From an uncultured Lachnospiraceae bacterium (GTDB lineage Bacteria; Bacillota; Clostridia; Lachnospirales; Lachnospiraceae): 64,000 nucleotides of DNA. Where the stretch lies: positions 1 through 64,000 of the forward strand of contig CALWLT010000032.1 of assembly GCA_944381615.1 (NCBI GenBank), given 5' to 3'. Each line of letters begins with the position of its first letter. The stretch's first letter is position 1. Below are positions 50,400 to 58,423 of this stretch, piece by piece. The notes beneath the pieces are model-generated. The model had not been told where the DNA came from, did not search any database, and saw only the letters and a list, made by a program, of their open reading frames with translations. The position numbers and the translations under genes are program-made.

Positions 50400-51585
50400 T
50401 TTTCTGTATCTTTTGCGCAGCTGCGGCATGAAGACGGGCTTAAATGAGTGGAACAGCCTGATGGAGGCGCTGCGGCTGAATCTGAACGGGGCGGGGCTGA
50501 CGGAATTTTATTATCTGGCCCGGGCGGTGCTGGTCAAGCGCGAGGCCGATTACGACCGCTTCGACCAGGCGTTTCTGGAGTATTTTAAAGACGTAAAGAC
50601 GATCGAGGAGCTGCCGAAGGAGCTTCTGGAGTGGCTTTCGCGCGCCCACGAGCAGACGCCGTATGACAAAGAAGAGGTAGACGCGCGGTTTCGCGGCCTG
50701 GATCTGGAACAGATCCGCCGGATGCTCTCCGAGCGGCTGAAGGAACAGAAGGAGGCGCATCACGGCGGCTCGCGCTGGGTCGGGACCGGCGGCACCTCGC
50801 CGTTCGGGCATTCCGGGTACAGCCCGAAGGGGATCCGCGTGGGCGGCCCCGGCAGAAACCGCAGCGCGCTTCAGGTGGCAGAGCAGCGCAATTACCGCGA
50901 TTTCCGGGACGACCGCGTGCTGCAGATCCGTCAGTTCCAGATGGCGCTTCGCAAGCTGCGGCTGCTCTCGTGCCGCGAGGACGGGCCGAAGACGGAGCTC
51001 AACGTGGAGAAGACCATTGAAAAGACCTGCGATCGCGGGGGGCAGCTGGAGCTCGTCCTGGAGCGGCCGCGCAAAAATCAGACCCGGCTTTTGCTTCTGA
51101 TGGACAGCGGCGGCTCCATGTGGATGTATGCGGAGCTGTGCAACCGCCTGTTCCAGGCGGTCAATCAGGCGTCGCATTTTAAGGATCTGAAGATCTTTTA
51201 TTTTCATAACTGTTTTTATGAATACCTGTTTACGGCGCCGTCCTGCAGCTGGAAGGAAAAAATCGCCACGGAGTGGGTGTTTCACAATCTGAAGCCGGAA
51301 TATAAGGTTATTCTGGTCGGCGACGCTTCCATGGCCCCGTCGGAGCTTCTGTACCGGGGCGGCAGCCTCGATTATTTTCACAGCAACGAGCGCGCGGGGA
51401 TCGACTGGCTGGAGGAGCTGTGCCGCCGCTTTCCCGGTGTTATCTGGTTAAATCCCATCGAGGAAAAACGCTGGGATTATGCGTACGGCGCGCGCACCAT
51501 CCGCCTGATCCGGGATCGGGTGCCGATGTTTCCGCTGACGGCGGCCGGGCTGGAGGCCGGGATCCGGCAGTTAAAGAAAAGCTGA
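50389..51585 (+). CDS. VWA-domain CoxE-like protein
   Basis: The 398-residue protein has an N-terminal helical region (TDFLYLLRSCGMKTGLNEW), a basic linker rich in Gly (GTGGTSPFGHSGYSPKG) and a VWA domain with LLLMDSGGSMWMYAEL, where the metal-site motif DxSxS appears as DxGxS, followed by FHNC and LVGDASMAPSEL. It is the presumed partner of the MoxR ATPase. The target of the pair is unknown; no CO dehydrogenase or gas-vesicle gene is nearby. Confidence 0.87.
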   Translation: MFTDFLYLLRSCGMKTGLNEWNSLMEALRLNLNGAGLTEFYYLARAVLVKREADYDRFDQAFLEYFKDVKTIEELPKELLEWLSRAHEQTPYDKEEVDARFRGLDLEQIRRMLSERLKEQKEAHHGGSRWVGTGGTSPFGHSGYSPKGIRVGGPGRNRSALQVAEQRNYRDFRDDRVLQIRQFQMALRKLRLLSCREDGPKTELNVEKTIEKTCDRGGQLELVLERPRKNQTRLLLLMDSGGSMWMYAELCNRLFQAVNQASHFKDLKIFYFHNCFYEYLFTAPSCSWKEKIATEWVFHNLKPEYKVILVGDASMAPSELLYRGGSLDYFHSNERAGIDWLEELCRRFPGVIWLNPIEEKRWDYAYGARTIRLIRDRVPMFPLTAAGLEAGIRQLKKS

Positions 51586-51598
51586 AAATCATGTTCCG

Positions 51599-51635
51599 GC
51601 GGTAGTTCAAAAGGGCGGTAGTTCAAAAGGGCGGT
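51599..51635 (+). repeat. Short 16-bp direct repeats
   Basis: GCGGTAGTTCAAAAGG occurs at 51599-51614 and 51615-51630, with a partial third copy. The repeats lie just after the stop of the VWA gene. Confidence 0.8.
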
Positions 51636-51662
51636 CCATCGGAAGGAAAGAGAAATGAAAAA

Positions 51663-51700
51663 ACCGGGGGCGGGTTTAAAACCGCTCCCGGTGTATTTTT
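51663..51700. terminator. Bidirectional terminator between VWA and nitroreductase genes
   Basis: ACCGGGGGCGG (51663-51673) pairs with CCGCTCCCGGT (51682-51692) across an A/T loop. T-rich sequence follows on the plus side and AAAAAA precedes it for the minus direction. The hairpin includes the stop codon of the nitroreductase gene. Confidence 0.75.
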
Positions 51701-52206
51701 GCCCGCAGCTCCGGCGTGACCTCCCGCGGCTTCGGGCGGTAGGTCGCGTGGCCGAGCGCGAGGACGGCCTCCAGCGCGTAAGACTCCGGATAGTGCAGGA
51801 GGCGGCGCAGGTATGCTTCGCTGCTCTCCGGACCGGCGGTGCGAAGCCGTCCCTGAACCCAGCAGCTGGCGAGTCCCAGAGCGTCGGCCGCCAGGTGCAT
51901 GTAGGCCATGGCGATGGAGGCGTCCTCGGCCCACACGTCCGATTTGGTCCGGTCGGCGAGGACGACGATGGCCGCCGTGGCCTCAGAGAGCATCTGCGCG
52001 CTGGTGTCGCGAAAGCCGGCCATGGCCTTTAGCGTGTCCCGGTCGGTTACAAGGATGAATTCGCAGGGGCGGATGGCGCGGCTGGAGGGGGCGATCAGGC
52101 CGGCCTCCAGGATCTGCTGTAGCGTTTCTTCGGCGATGGGTTCGTCGGTGTAATGGCGGATGCTGCGCCGGCGGCGGATGGCTTCCAGTACGGGATTGGG
52201 ATTCAT
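51676..52206 (-). CDS. Nitroreductase-family FMN enzyme
   Basis: The 176-residue flavoprotein has AIRRRRSIRHYTDEPIAEETL, the FMN-binding start of the family, then LIAPSSRAIRPCEFI and LGLASCWVQGRL, and ends LGHATYRPKP. It should reduce nitro, quinone or similar compounds with NAD(P)H. The start at 52206 is preferred because AAAGGAG lies 9 bases upstream; a longer frame reaches 52260 without a ribosome site. Confidence 0.87.
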   Translation of the reverse strand: MNPNPVLEAIRRRRSIRHYTDEPIAEETLQQILEAGLIAPSSRAIRPCEFILVTDRDTLKAMAGFRDTSAQMLSEATAAIVVLADRTKSDVWAEDASIAMAYMHLAADALGLASCWVQGRLRTAGPESSEAYLRRLLHYPESYALEAVLALGHATYRPKPREVTPELRAKIHRERF

Positions 52207-52305
52207 GATGAACTTCTCCTTTCGGTGTCTCCGGTATGTGTGTTTCTGTCTTTTCGGCATCCGTGTACCGGTTTTGCCGGTATCCGGTTTCCTGTTTTCC
52301 CGGCG

Positions 52306-53667
52306 TCAGGCCGTCTGTCTGCCCGGCCCGGTAAGCGTCCTCCGGTAGATATGGATGAAATAGAGGATTTCCGGAAGCGCCGTGATTCCCCAGGAAAAGG
52401 CGTATAAAAGGTAGAGGGACTCGATGGTCCGGAAGTGGGCGAAAATCGTGAAGATCCAGATGATCCGGAAGACGACGGATCCCAAAATCACGATGATCGT
52501 GGGAACGATGGTTTTTCCCAGCCCGCGCGCGGCCGCGATCGTGCAGTCCATGAAGGCGCTGATGCCGTAGGAGAAGGCCATGACGGAAATCCGGTGGATG
52601 GCGGCTTCCACGACGGCGGCGTCGTTCGTAAACAGCGAGAGGAAGGGGTAGCGGAATAGGTAAATGCCGACGCCCAGCACCATGCCCGCGCCGAACGAGT
52701 AGGCGAGGCAGATGAAATAGCTGCGCAGGATGCGCCCGCGTTTTCCGCCGCCCAGGTTCTGCGCGATAAAGCTGGCGCAGGCCGTGTAGATCGCCGTCAT
52801 CATGTCGTAGATCAGCGGGTCGGCGTTGGCCGCCGCCGAGTTGCCCTCGACCATCACGTGGTCAAAGGAGTTGACGCTGGCCTGGACAAAAAGGTTGGCG
52901 ATGGAAAAGAGGATGAACTGGAGTGCGGCCGGGACGCCGATCTCCAGGATGCGCCGCATCTTGTCCGGTTCCAGGGTCAGGCGGCGCAGCCGCAGGCCGT
53001 AGGCCTCGCGGCTGCGGAACAGGAGCGAGAGGACGAGGACGGCGGAGAGGTACTGGGAGAGGATACTGGCCAGAGCCACGCCGGCCACGTCCAGGTGGCA
53101 GACGATCACGAAAAACAGGTTGAGGATCACGTTGAGCACGCCGGCGATCAGAAGGTAGCGCAGCGGCCGCCTCGTGTCCCCGGCGGCGCTTAATACGGAA
53201 CTTCCGAAGTTAAAGATCGCCAGCGCGGGCGCGCCCAGCATGTAAATGCGCAGATAGAGGACGGCGCCCTCGATCAGCTCGTCCTTGGTATTTAAAAGCT
53301 CCAGGATCTGCCGGGCAAACGCGATGCCGAACAGGGAAAATAAGAGTCCGGCCGCCAGGCAGACGAGAAAGGCGGTGTGGACGGTGCCGCGCACGCCGCG
53401 GGCGCTTTTGGAGCCGATGTAGCGGGCCGTCAGCGCGTTGACGCCGCTGGCCAGCCCGATGAGCGAACCGGTAAACATGGACACCAGGATGCTCGTCGAG
53501 CCGACGGCCCCCAGCGCGATGGGGCCGGAAAATTTCCCTACAACCGCGATGTCCGACATATTAAACAGTACCTGCAGGATGTTGGTAAACATCAGGGGGA
53601 TGCTGAAAGTCAGAATCTTCTTCCCCAGAGGCCCGGTACACATATCCATTTCATATTGATGCTTCAT
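52306..53667 (-). CDS. MATE-family efflux transporter
   Basis: The 453-residue protein has twelve predicted membrane segments in two MATE halves. GPLGKKILTFSIPLMFTNILQVLFNMSDIAVVGKF opens the first half and LEIGVPAALQFILFSIANLFVQ the second. It probably exports organic cations or drugs with Na+ or H+. AAGGAG is 8 bases before ATG 53667; a frame extending to 53817 runs into a terminator hairpin and is rejected. Confidence 0.9.
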   Translation of the reverse strand: MKHQYEMDMCTGPLGKKILTFSIPLMFTNILQVLFNMSDIAVVGKFSGPIALGAVGSTSILVSMFTGSLIGLASGVNALTARYIGSKSARGVRGTVHTAFLVCLAAGLLFSLFGIAFARQILELLNTKDELIEGAVLYLRIYMLGAPALAIFNFGSSVLSAAGDTRRPLRYLLIAGVLNVILNLFFVIVCHLDVAGVALASILSQYLSAVLVLSLLFRSREAYGLRLRRLTLEPDKMRRILEIGVPAALQFILFSIANLFVQASVNSFDHVMVEGNSAAANADPLIYDMMTAIYTACASFIAQNLGGGKRGRILRSYFICLAYSFGAGMVLGVGIYLFRYPFLSLFTNDAAVVEAAIHRISVMAFSYGISAFMDCTIAAARGLGKTIVPTIIVILGSVVFRIIWIFTIFAHFRTIESLYLLYAFSWGITALPEILYFIHIYRRTLTGPGRQTA

Positions 53668-53768
53668 GTCTGTTGCTCCTTGTCTGTTCGTTGCTACCCC
53701 TATCATAGCTGAAAATGTGAGAAATGCAATTAAAATCTGGAAAATGGAAGGAAAAATTTCAGAGAAGA

Positions 53769-53814
53769 AAACAGGCGGGACGCTGCCGCAAAAGGGGCAG
53801 CGCTCCGCCTGTTT
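53769..53814 (-). terminator. Rho-independent terminator after rubredoxin
   Basis: On the minus strand AAACAGGCGGAGCGCTGCC pairs with GGCAGCGTCCCGCCTGTTT (53814 to 53769), then a T-rich run. It separates the rubredoxin gene from the MATE gene. Confidence 0.88.
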
Positions 53815-53835
53815 CATCTCTTGGCCCGGACCGGA

Positions 53836-53997
53836 TCAGTCTTCCGGCTTAAACTCTTCCTTGCCTACGCCGCAGATGGGGCAGACCCAGTCGGCGGGCA
53901 GGTCCTCGAAGGCCGTGCCGGGCGCGATGCCGTTATCGGGATCGCCGACGGCCGGATCATAGATATAACCGCAGGGTTCGCAGACATATTTCTTCAT
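53836..53997 (-). CDS. rub: Rubredoxin
   Basis: This 53-residue gene is short but unmistakable. It begins [19 protein letters not shown], continues with [20 protein letters not shown] and ends in [11 protein letters not shown]. The two CxxC pairs bind one iron. AAGGAGG lies 9 bases before the ATG and a terminator follows. Rubredoxin carries electrons to oxygen- and peroxide-reducing enzymes in anaerobes. It stands alone here. Confidence 0.96.
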   Translation of the reverse strand: MKKYVCEPCGYIYDPAVGDPDNGIAPGTAFEDLPADWVCPICGVGKEEFKPED

Positions 53998-54122
53998 GGG
54001 AAGGTACCTCCTTTTTCTTTCCTGTCAGTCTGTTTCAATAGATGGTGCTGCGCCGCAGGGCGCTGCCTTTTTATTATACGCCGTCCGGGCGGCCGGATGC
54101 AAGCGGTTTGCGTGCCGGCCGC

Positions 54123-54773
54123 CTAATTTGTTTGCGTGCCGTTCTCCGGTTCGGCTTCTGCCGCGATGATCAGCTCTTTTCCATAGGGAAGAGAGGCGAT
54201 CCAGGCGCAGAATTCATGCCACTCGGCGAGCTTGTGATCTTTCCTGGCGTAGTAGATATTAATCAGCGTCTCGTAATTGAAGGTGCAGGTGCGCATCTGA
54301 TTGTAGCTGCTGGGAAGCAGCTGGATCAGATCGTACCAGTCGGCTTTGTCTTTCGTCTCGAGATAGCGCAGGCGGATGGCTTCCAGCCGGTCTACGACGG
54401 TCTGCATAAATGCCTTCGTGTCTTCGGTCATGTGGTCGCAGCTGAAATCGTCCAGCCGGAACGGCCGGGCGGAAATTTTGTGCATGGTGCTGGTGGAATT
54501 GGCTACGGTCGCGACCTTGTAGGTATCGTACTCCTTCCACCAGTAAAGCGGAGCGGTAATGTCCACCGAGACAAAGACCTGGCGCAGGAATTTGCGGTGA
54601 TCGCTGCCGGCCCGGCGCAGGCGCAGGGCCAGATTAAAATCGTTGGGGCCCAGCACGAAACGGCCGGCCTCGTCATAGAAGCTGTCCATGCGTCCCCAGC
54701 TGTTTAAGGGATTCCTGGCGCCGCGCATGGCGTTCTCCAGATTCATCACGCTTGTCCGTTCTAATAAAATCAT
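54123..54773 (-). CDS. Conserved hypothetical protein, phage-type family
   Basis: The 216-residue soluble protein contains LGPNDFNLALRLRRAGSDHRKFLRQVFVSVDI, then PLYWWKEYDTYKVATVANSTSTMHK and LLPSSYNQMRTCTFNYETL. I recall closely similar strings in proteins of clostridial and streptococcal phages annotated only as hypothetical; this memory is unverified. The conserved His, Arg, Trp and Tyr residues suggest an enzyme. ATG 54773 is used since GGAGA precedes it; ATG 54785 is the alternative. There is no phage gene around it. Confidence 0.7.
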   Translation of the reverse strand: MILLERTSVMNLENAMRGARNPLNSWGRMDSFYDEAGRFVLGPNDFNLALRLRRAGSDHRKFLRQVFVSVDITAPLYWWKEYDTYKVATVANSTSTMHKISARPFRLDDFSCDHMTEDTKAFMQTVVDRLEAIRLRYLETKDKADWYDLIQLLPSSYNQMRTCTFNYETLINIYYARKDHKLAEWHEFCAWIASLPYGKELIIAAEAEPENGTQTN

Positions 54774-54839
54774 AGGATTCTCCATTCTGCCGCCGGCCGG
54801 CGGCGCTCATAGTTGACTGGCCTGGCGTGCGGCTGAAAC

Positions 54840-55143
54840 AGCCGCGTCTGTCTCTTATCATAGCATAAAAGGGGCGCGGCGTAAACCGGCGGGAATGCCG
54901 CGCGGGATTTGCGCCTCACATACTATTACATACTCTGTGCGATATATACAAAATAATATATCAAAAACTGTGAATTTTCAAAATGAATTATAATTGACAA
55001 TATATGAAAATAGATCTATAATCAGCATATAAAATTCATATATATGAAATTAATAAAGAATAAATGACAATAAAATGAAATACAGGACAAAGAGAAAATA
55101 ACTATATAATACAAAACGAGAAGAAAAAAAGGAGGAAGCAGCG
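54840..55143 (+). promoter_or_regulatory. AT-rich control region of pruA with perfect promoter and operator-like palindrome
   Basis: TTGACA (54994-54999) and TATAAT (55017-55022) with a 17-base spacer match the consensus exactly. The perfect 14-base palindrome TTCATATATATGAA at 55035-55048 covers about +6 to +20, where a repressor would stop initiation. A second TATAAT at 55105-55110 lacks a -35. GGAGG at 55131-55135 serves the ATG at 55144. The stretch is far more AT-rich than its flanks. Confidence 0.75.
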
Positions 55144-56769
55144 ATGGGAAACGGGTATTTTAAGACGGAGATGCCGGAAAATGAGAAAAACCGCAGCTAT
55201 CTGCCCGGCAGCGCGGAGAGGGAGAGCTTAAAGCGGGAGCTGGAGCGCCAGTCGCGGGAGATCGTACAGATCCCGATGGTCATCGGCGGAAAGGACGTCT
55301 GGACAGAGAAGAAGACCCGGACGGTCATGCCGCACGATCACGGCCATGTGATTGCTGAAGCGGCGCAGGGAGGCGAGAAGGAGCTGAAGGCCGCGATCGC
55401 GGCGGCGCTGGCGGCGCGGGACGAGTGGGCGCGCATGCCGGCAGAGCACCGGACCACGGTTTTCCTGAAAGCGGCGGAGATCATTGCCGGGCCGATGCGC
55501 GATACGATCAACGCGGCCACGATGCTGGGGCAGAGCAAGACCGTCTGGCAGGCGGAGATTGACACCTGCGAGCTGATTGATTTCCTGCGCTTTAACGTCT
55601 ATTATCTGCAGAAAATATACGAGGAACAGCCGAACCACGCGCCGGGGGTCTGGAACCGCGTGGAGTACCGCCCGCTGGAGGGATTTGTGGCGGCGATCTC
55701 GCCGTTTAATTTTACTTCCATCGGCGCCAATCTGCCGTCCGCCCCGGCAATCGCGGGCAATGTGGTGCTCTGGAAGCCGGCGACGACGGCGGTTCTTTCC
55801 AATTATTATGTGATGCGGGCGTTTCAGGCGGCGGGCCTGCCGAACGGCGTGATTAACTTTATTCCCAGCCGCGGGTCGGACGTCAGCCGCTATGTCATCA
55901 GCGATCCGAACCTCTCGGGCTTCCATTTTACGGGTTCCACGGAGGTGTTCAGCGGCGTCTGGTCGCAGGTGGGGCAGAATATCCGTTCCTACCGGACGTA
56001 CCCGCGCCTGGTGGGCGAAACGGGCGGCAAGGACTTCATTTTTGCGCATCCGTCGGCCGACGTGCCGGATCTGGTAGCGTCGCTGGTGCGCGCCTCTTAC
56101 GAGTATCAGGGACAGAAATGCTCGGCTGCCTCCCGCGCGTTTGTGCCCATGAGCCTCTGGCCGCAGGTGCGGGACGGAATGCTGGAGGAGATTGAGCGGC
56201 TGAAGGTCGGCGATGTGTGCGATTTTACGAATTTCATGGGAGCGGTCATTGACGCGTCTGCGTTCCGGACCTGTAAGGACTACATCGACGGCGCGCAGGC
56301 GTCGGCGGACGCCAGGGTGCTCTGCGGCGGGTACGACGATTCCCGGGGGTACTTCGTGTATCCGACGCTGATTGAGGCGAGGCGGCCGGATTTCCGGACG
56401 ATGACGGAGGAGATCTTCGGGCCGGTCATGACGGTGTATCCGTATCCGGACGAGCGGCTGGAGGAAGCGCTTGAGAGCTGCGACTCGGCGACGCCCTACG
56501 GCCTGTCCGGCGCGATTTTTGCCACGGACCGCGCGGCGATCGTGAAGATGGAGGATGCGCTGAGAAATGCGGCCGGAAACTTCTATATTAATGATAAGCC
56601 GACGGGAGCCGTCATCGGCCAGCAGCCTTTCGGCGGCGCGCGGGCCTCGGGGACGAACGACAAGGCCGGCAGCGTGATCAATATGCAGCGCTGGCTGAGC
56701 CCGCGCACAATCAAGGAACAGTTCCTTCCCTCCCGGGAGGTGGCCTATCCGTATATGGCAGAGCCGTAA
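55144..56769 (+). CDS. pruA: Delta-1-pyrroline-5-carboxylate dehydrogenase
   Basis: The 541-residue aldehyde dehydrogenase matches the long ALDH4 type: YRPLEGFVAAISPFNFTSIG, FHFTGSTEVFSGVW, VGETGGKDF and catalytic C326 in EYQGQKCSAASR, with FGPVMTVYPYPD near the end. It oxidises glutamate semialdehyde from proline or arginine breakdown to glutamate with NAD+. No proline dehydrogenase is beside it, so the substrate may come from arginine or ornithine. It is a single-gene unit under a strong, probably repressed promoter. Confidence 0.92.
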   Translation: MGNGYFKTEMPENEKNRSYLPGSAERESLKRELERQSREIVQIPMVIGGKDVWTEKKTRTVMPHDHGHVIAEAAQGGEKELKAAIAAALAARDEWARMPAEHRTTVFLKAAEIIAGPMRDTINAATMLGQSKTVWQAEIDTCELIDFLRFNVYYLQKIYEEQPNHAPGVWNRVEYRPLEGFVAAISPFNFTSIGANLPSAPAIAGNVVLWKPATTAVLSNYYVMRAFQAAGLPNGVINFIPSRGSDVSRYVISDPNLSGFHFTGSTEVFSGVWSQVGQNIRSYRTYPRLVGETGGKDFIFAHPSADVPDLVASLVRASYEYQGQKCSAASRAFVPMSLWPQVRDGMLEEIERLKVGDVCDFTNFMGAVIDASAFRTCKDYIDGAQASADARVLCGGYDDSRGYFVYPTLIEARRPDFRTMTEEIFGPVMTVYPYPDERLEEALESCDSATPYGLSGAIFATDRAAIVKMEDALRNAAGNFYINDKPTGAVIGQQPFGGARASGTNDKAGSVINMQRWLSPRTIKEQFLPSREVAYPYMAEP

Positions 56770-56844
56770 CATCCGTTTCGGGCGCGCGGCGGGATGGGAC
56801 TGCGGCCTGCGCGCCGTTTCCGTGCGCCGCGCCGATCTTCTTTC

Positions 56845-56873
56845 TTGTCTTTGCCGGAAAAATAGTGTAGAAT
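56845..56873 (+). promoter_or_regulatory. Promoter of the MBL-DHFR fusion gene
   Basis: TTGTCT 56845-56850, a 17-base spacer, and TAGAAT 56868-56873 with an extended TG before it. The leader is about 36 nt and includes AAGGAGG before the ATG. Confidence 0.62.
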
Positions 56874-56915
56874 GGCAAAAGATAAAATGGCGGGCAAGAA
56901 GGAGGCAAAAGACAG

Positions 56916-58319
56916 ATGGAACTGGTGGATGTAACCGGTGTGGGAAGCGGGGCAGTGTTCCTGATCAAGGGGAAGGCCAATCTGCTGTTTGAGGCCGGGA
57001 TGGCGTATGCGGCGGATGCGATGGTGGAGGCGATCCGGCGGGAGCTGGGAGAGGACGGGAAGCTGGACGCGGTGCTTCTGTCGCATTCCCACTATGATCA
57101 TGTGGCGGGCCTGCCGGAGCTTCGCCGGCAGTGGCCGGAACTGAAATCGTACGCCTCCCGGCGCGCGCAGGAGATCGTAAAGCGGCCGGGCGCGCTGGCC
57201 GTGATGCGCCGGCTGAGCGCCGAGGCCGCTGAGGCGGCCGGCCTTCCCTGGGATTCGTCGTACGACGACGCCGATCTGCGCGTGGACGTGGCGCTGGAGG
57301 ACGGGGAGACGGTAACCATCGGCGATCATACGGTGTACGCGTTTGCCACGGTCGGCCACACGCGCTGCTCGCTCTCCTATGTGGTGGACGGGGAAGTCAT
57401 GCTCTGCAGCGAGACGGTGGGCGTCCTCGGCGAAGACGGCGGATACATGCCGTCCTATCTGGTAGACTATCTGGGGGCGGAGGAGTCGATTAGCCGTTCG
57501 CGGGCGATTCCGGTTAAAGAGATCATTCTGAATCATCACGGGCCGGTCGGCGAAGGACAGCGGGATCATATCTGGGATCTGCTGGAGGAAAAGCTTGCAG
57601 AGAGCAAAGAGATCATGATCCGCGTGATGAACGAAGCGCCGGACGATTCGGCGGCGCTTCGAGAGCTGGAGCGGATTTTTCATGCCGGGATCGATAAGAA
57701 ATGGCAGCCGGACGAGGCGTTTTACATCAATGCGGCCAGCATGATGAAGACGCTGCGCCGTCAGTTTCCGGAGCGCTTCGCGCGCCGTTTCTGCCTGATC
57801 GCGGCGGCGGACAGACACCGCGGCATCGGCAATAAGGGCCGCCTTCTGGTGACGATCCCGGAGGATCAGGCGCTGTTCTCGCGGCTGACGGCGGGAAAGA
57901 TCGTGGTCCTGGGGCGGAAAACCTTTCAGTCTCTGCCGGGCGGACGGCCGCTTCCCGGCCGCGTGAACCTCGTCTTAAGCCGAAACGGCGCGTCTGACCG
58001 GAGCCTGTCTCGGGAAGGCCAGGCGGCGGACGTGTTCGTCTGCCGGAGCGTGCCGGAGGCGCTCGCGAAGATTGATTCGCTGCTGGCAGAGAAAAATCTG
58101 ACGGACGGGGACGTCTGGATCGCCGGCGGGGAGGAGATTTACCGGGCGTTCCTGCCGTACTGCCGGACGGCCTTTGTGACCAGGATCGATTACGCCTATG
58201 AGGCGGACGCGTACCTGCCGGATCTGGAGCAGGAGGGGTTCCGGATTCAGGAACGAAGCGGGGAGCGGACGTTTTTTGATATCTGCTATGAATTCGCGCG
58301 CTATGAGAAAAAGGCGTGA
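56916..58319 (+). CDS. Metallo-beta-lactamase-fold hydrolase fused to dihydrofolate reductase
   Basis: The single 467-residue frame joins two enzymes. Residues 1 to about 285 are an MBL-fold hydrolase with HSHYDH at 57-62, GHTRCS (H148) and NHHGP (206-210); the usual bridging aspartate position reads SETVG (E166). Residues 291-467 are a dihydrofolate reductase: FCLIAAADRHRGIGN, catalytic-type D in TIPEDQALF, GKIVVLGRKTFQSLPGG for NADPH, and WIAGGEEIYRAFL. No start codon lies at the junction, so the DHFR part cannot be made alone in the usual way. The fusion is unusual; an unlinked DHFR and MBL protein is the norm. It may be the cell's folate reductase. Confidence 0.85.
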   Translation: MELVDVTGVGSGAVFLIKGKANLLFEAGMAYAADAMVEAIRRELGEDGKLDAVLLSHSHYDHVAGLPELRRQWPELKSYASRRAQEIVKRPGALAVMRRLSAEAAEAAGLPWDSSYDDADLRVDVALEDGETVTIGDHTVYAFATVGHTRCSLSYVVDGEVMLCSETVGVLGEDGGYMPSYLVDYLGAEESISRSRAIPVKEIILNHHGPVGEGQRDHIWDLLEEKLAESKEIMIRVMNEAPDDSAALRELERIFHAGIDKKWQPDEAFYINAASMMKTLRRQFPERFARRFCLIAAADRHRGIGNKGRLLVTIPEDQALFSRLTAGKIVVLGRKTFQSLPGGRPLPGRVNLVLSRNGASDRSLSREGQAADVFVCRSVPEALAKIDSLLAEKNLTDGDVWIAGGEEIYRAFLPYCRTAFVTRIDYAYEADAYLPDLEQEGFRIQERSGERTFFDICYEFARYEKKA

Positions 58320-58359
58320 CGGAGCGTTTTGCCGGATACCGGGGCGGAATGTTTTCTGC

Positions 58360-58388
58360 TTGTCAGTCCCGTTTCCGGGTGGTAAAAT
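58360..58388 (+). promoter_or_regulatory. Promoter of the nfnAB operon
   Basis: TTGTCA 58360-58365, a 17-base spacer and TAAAAT 58383-58388, directly after the fusion gene. Confidence 0.65.
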
Positions 58389-58423
58389 AAAGCGGATACT
58401 GCGAAGTGTGTAGGAGGAGAGGA

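Noticed and set aside
53668..53817. N-terminal extension of the first MATE protein
   Set aside because: It would translate a terminator hairpin; AAGGAG and a typical MATE start are at 53667.
54900..55130. Replication origin or attachment site suggested by the AT-rich patch
   Set aside because: No DnaA-box cluster, dnaA/rep gene or integrase is nearby; the patch is explained by a promoter and operator.
55228..56772. 514-codon minus-strand open frame
   Set aside because: It is antisense to pruA, Arg/His-rich and without family motifs, as expected in G+C-rich DNA.
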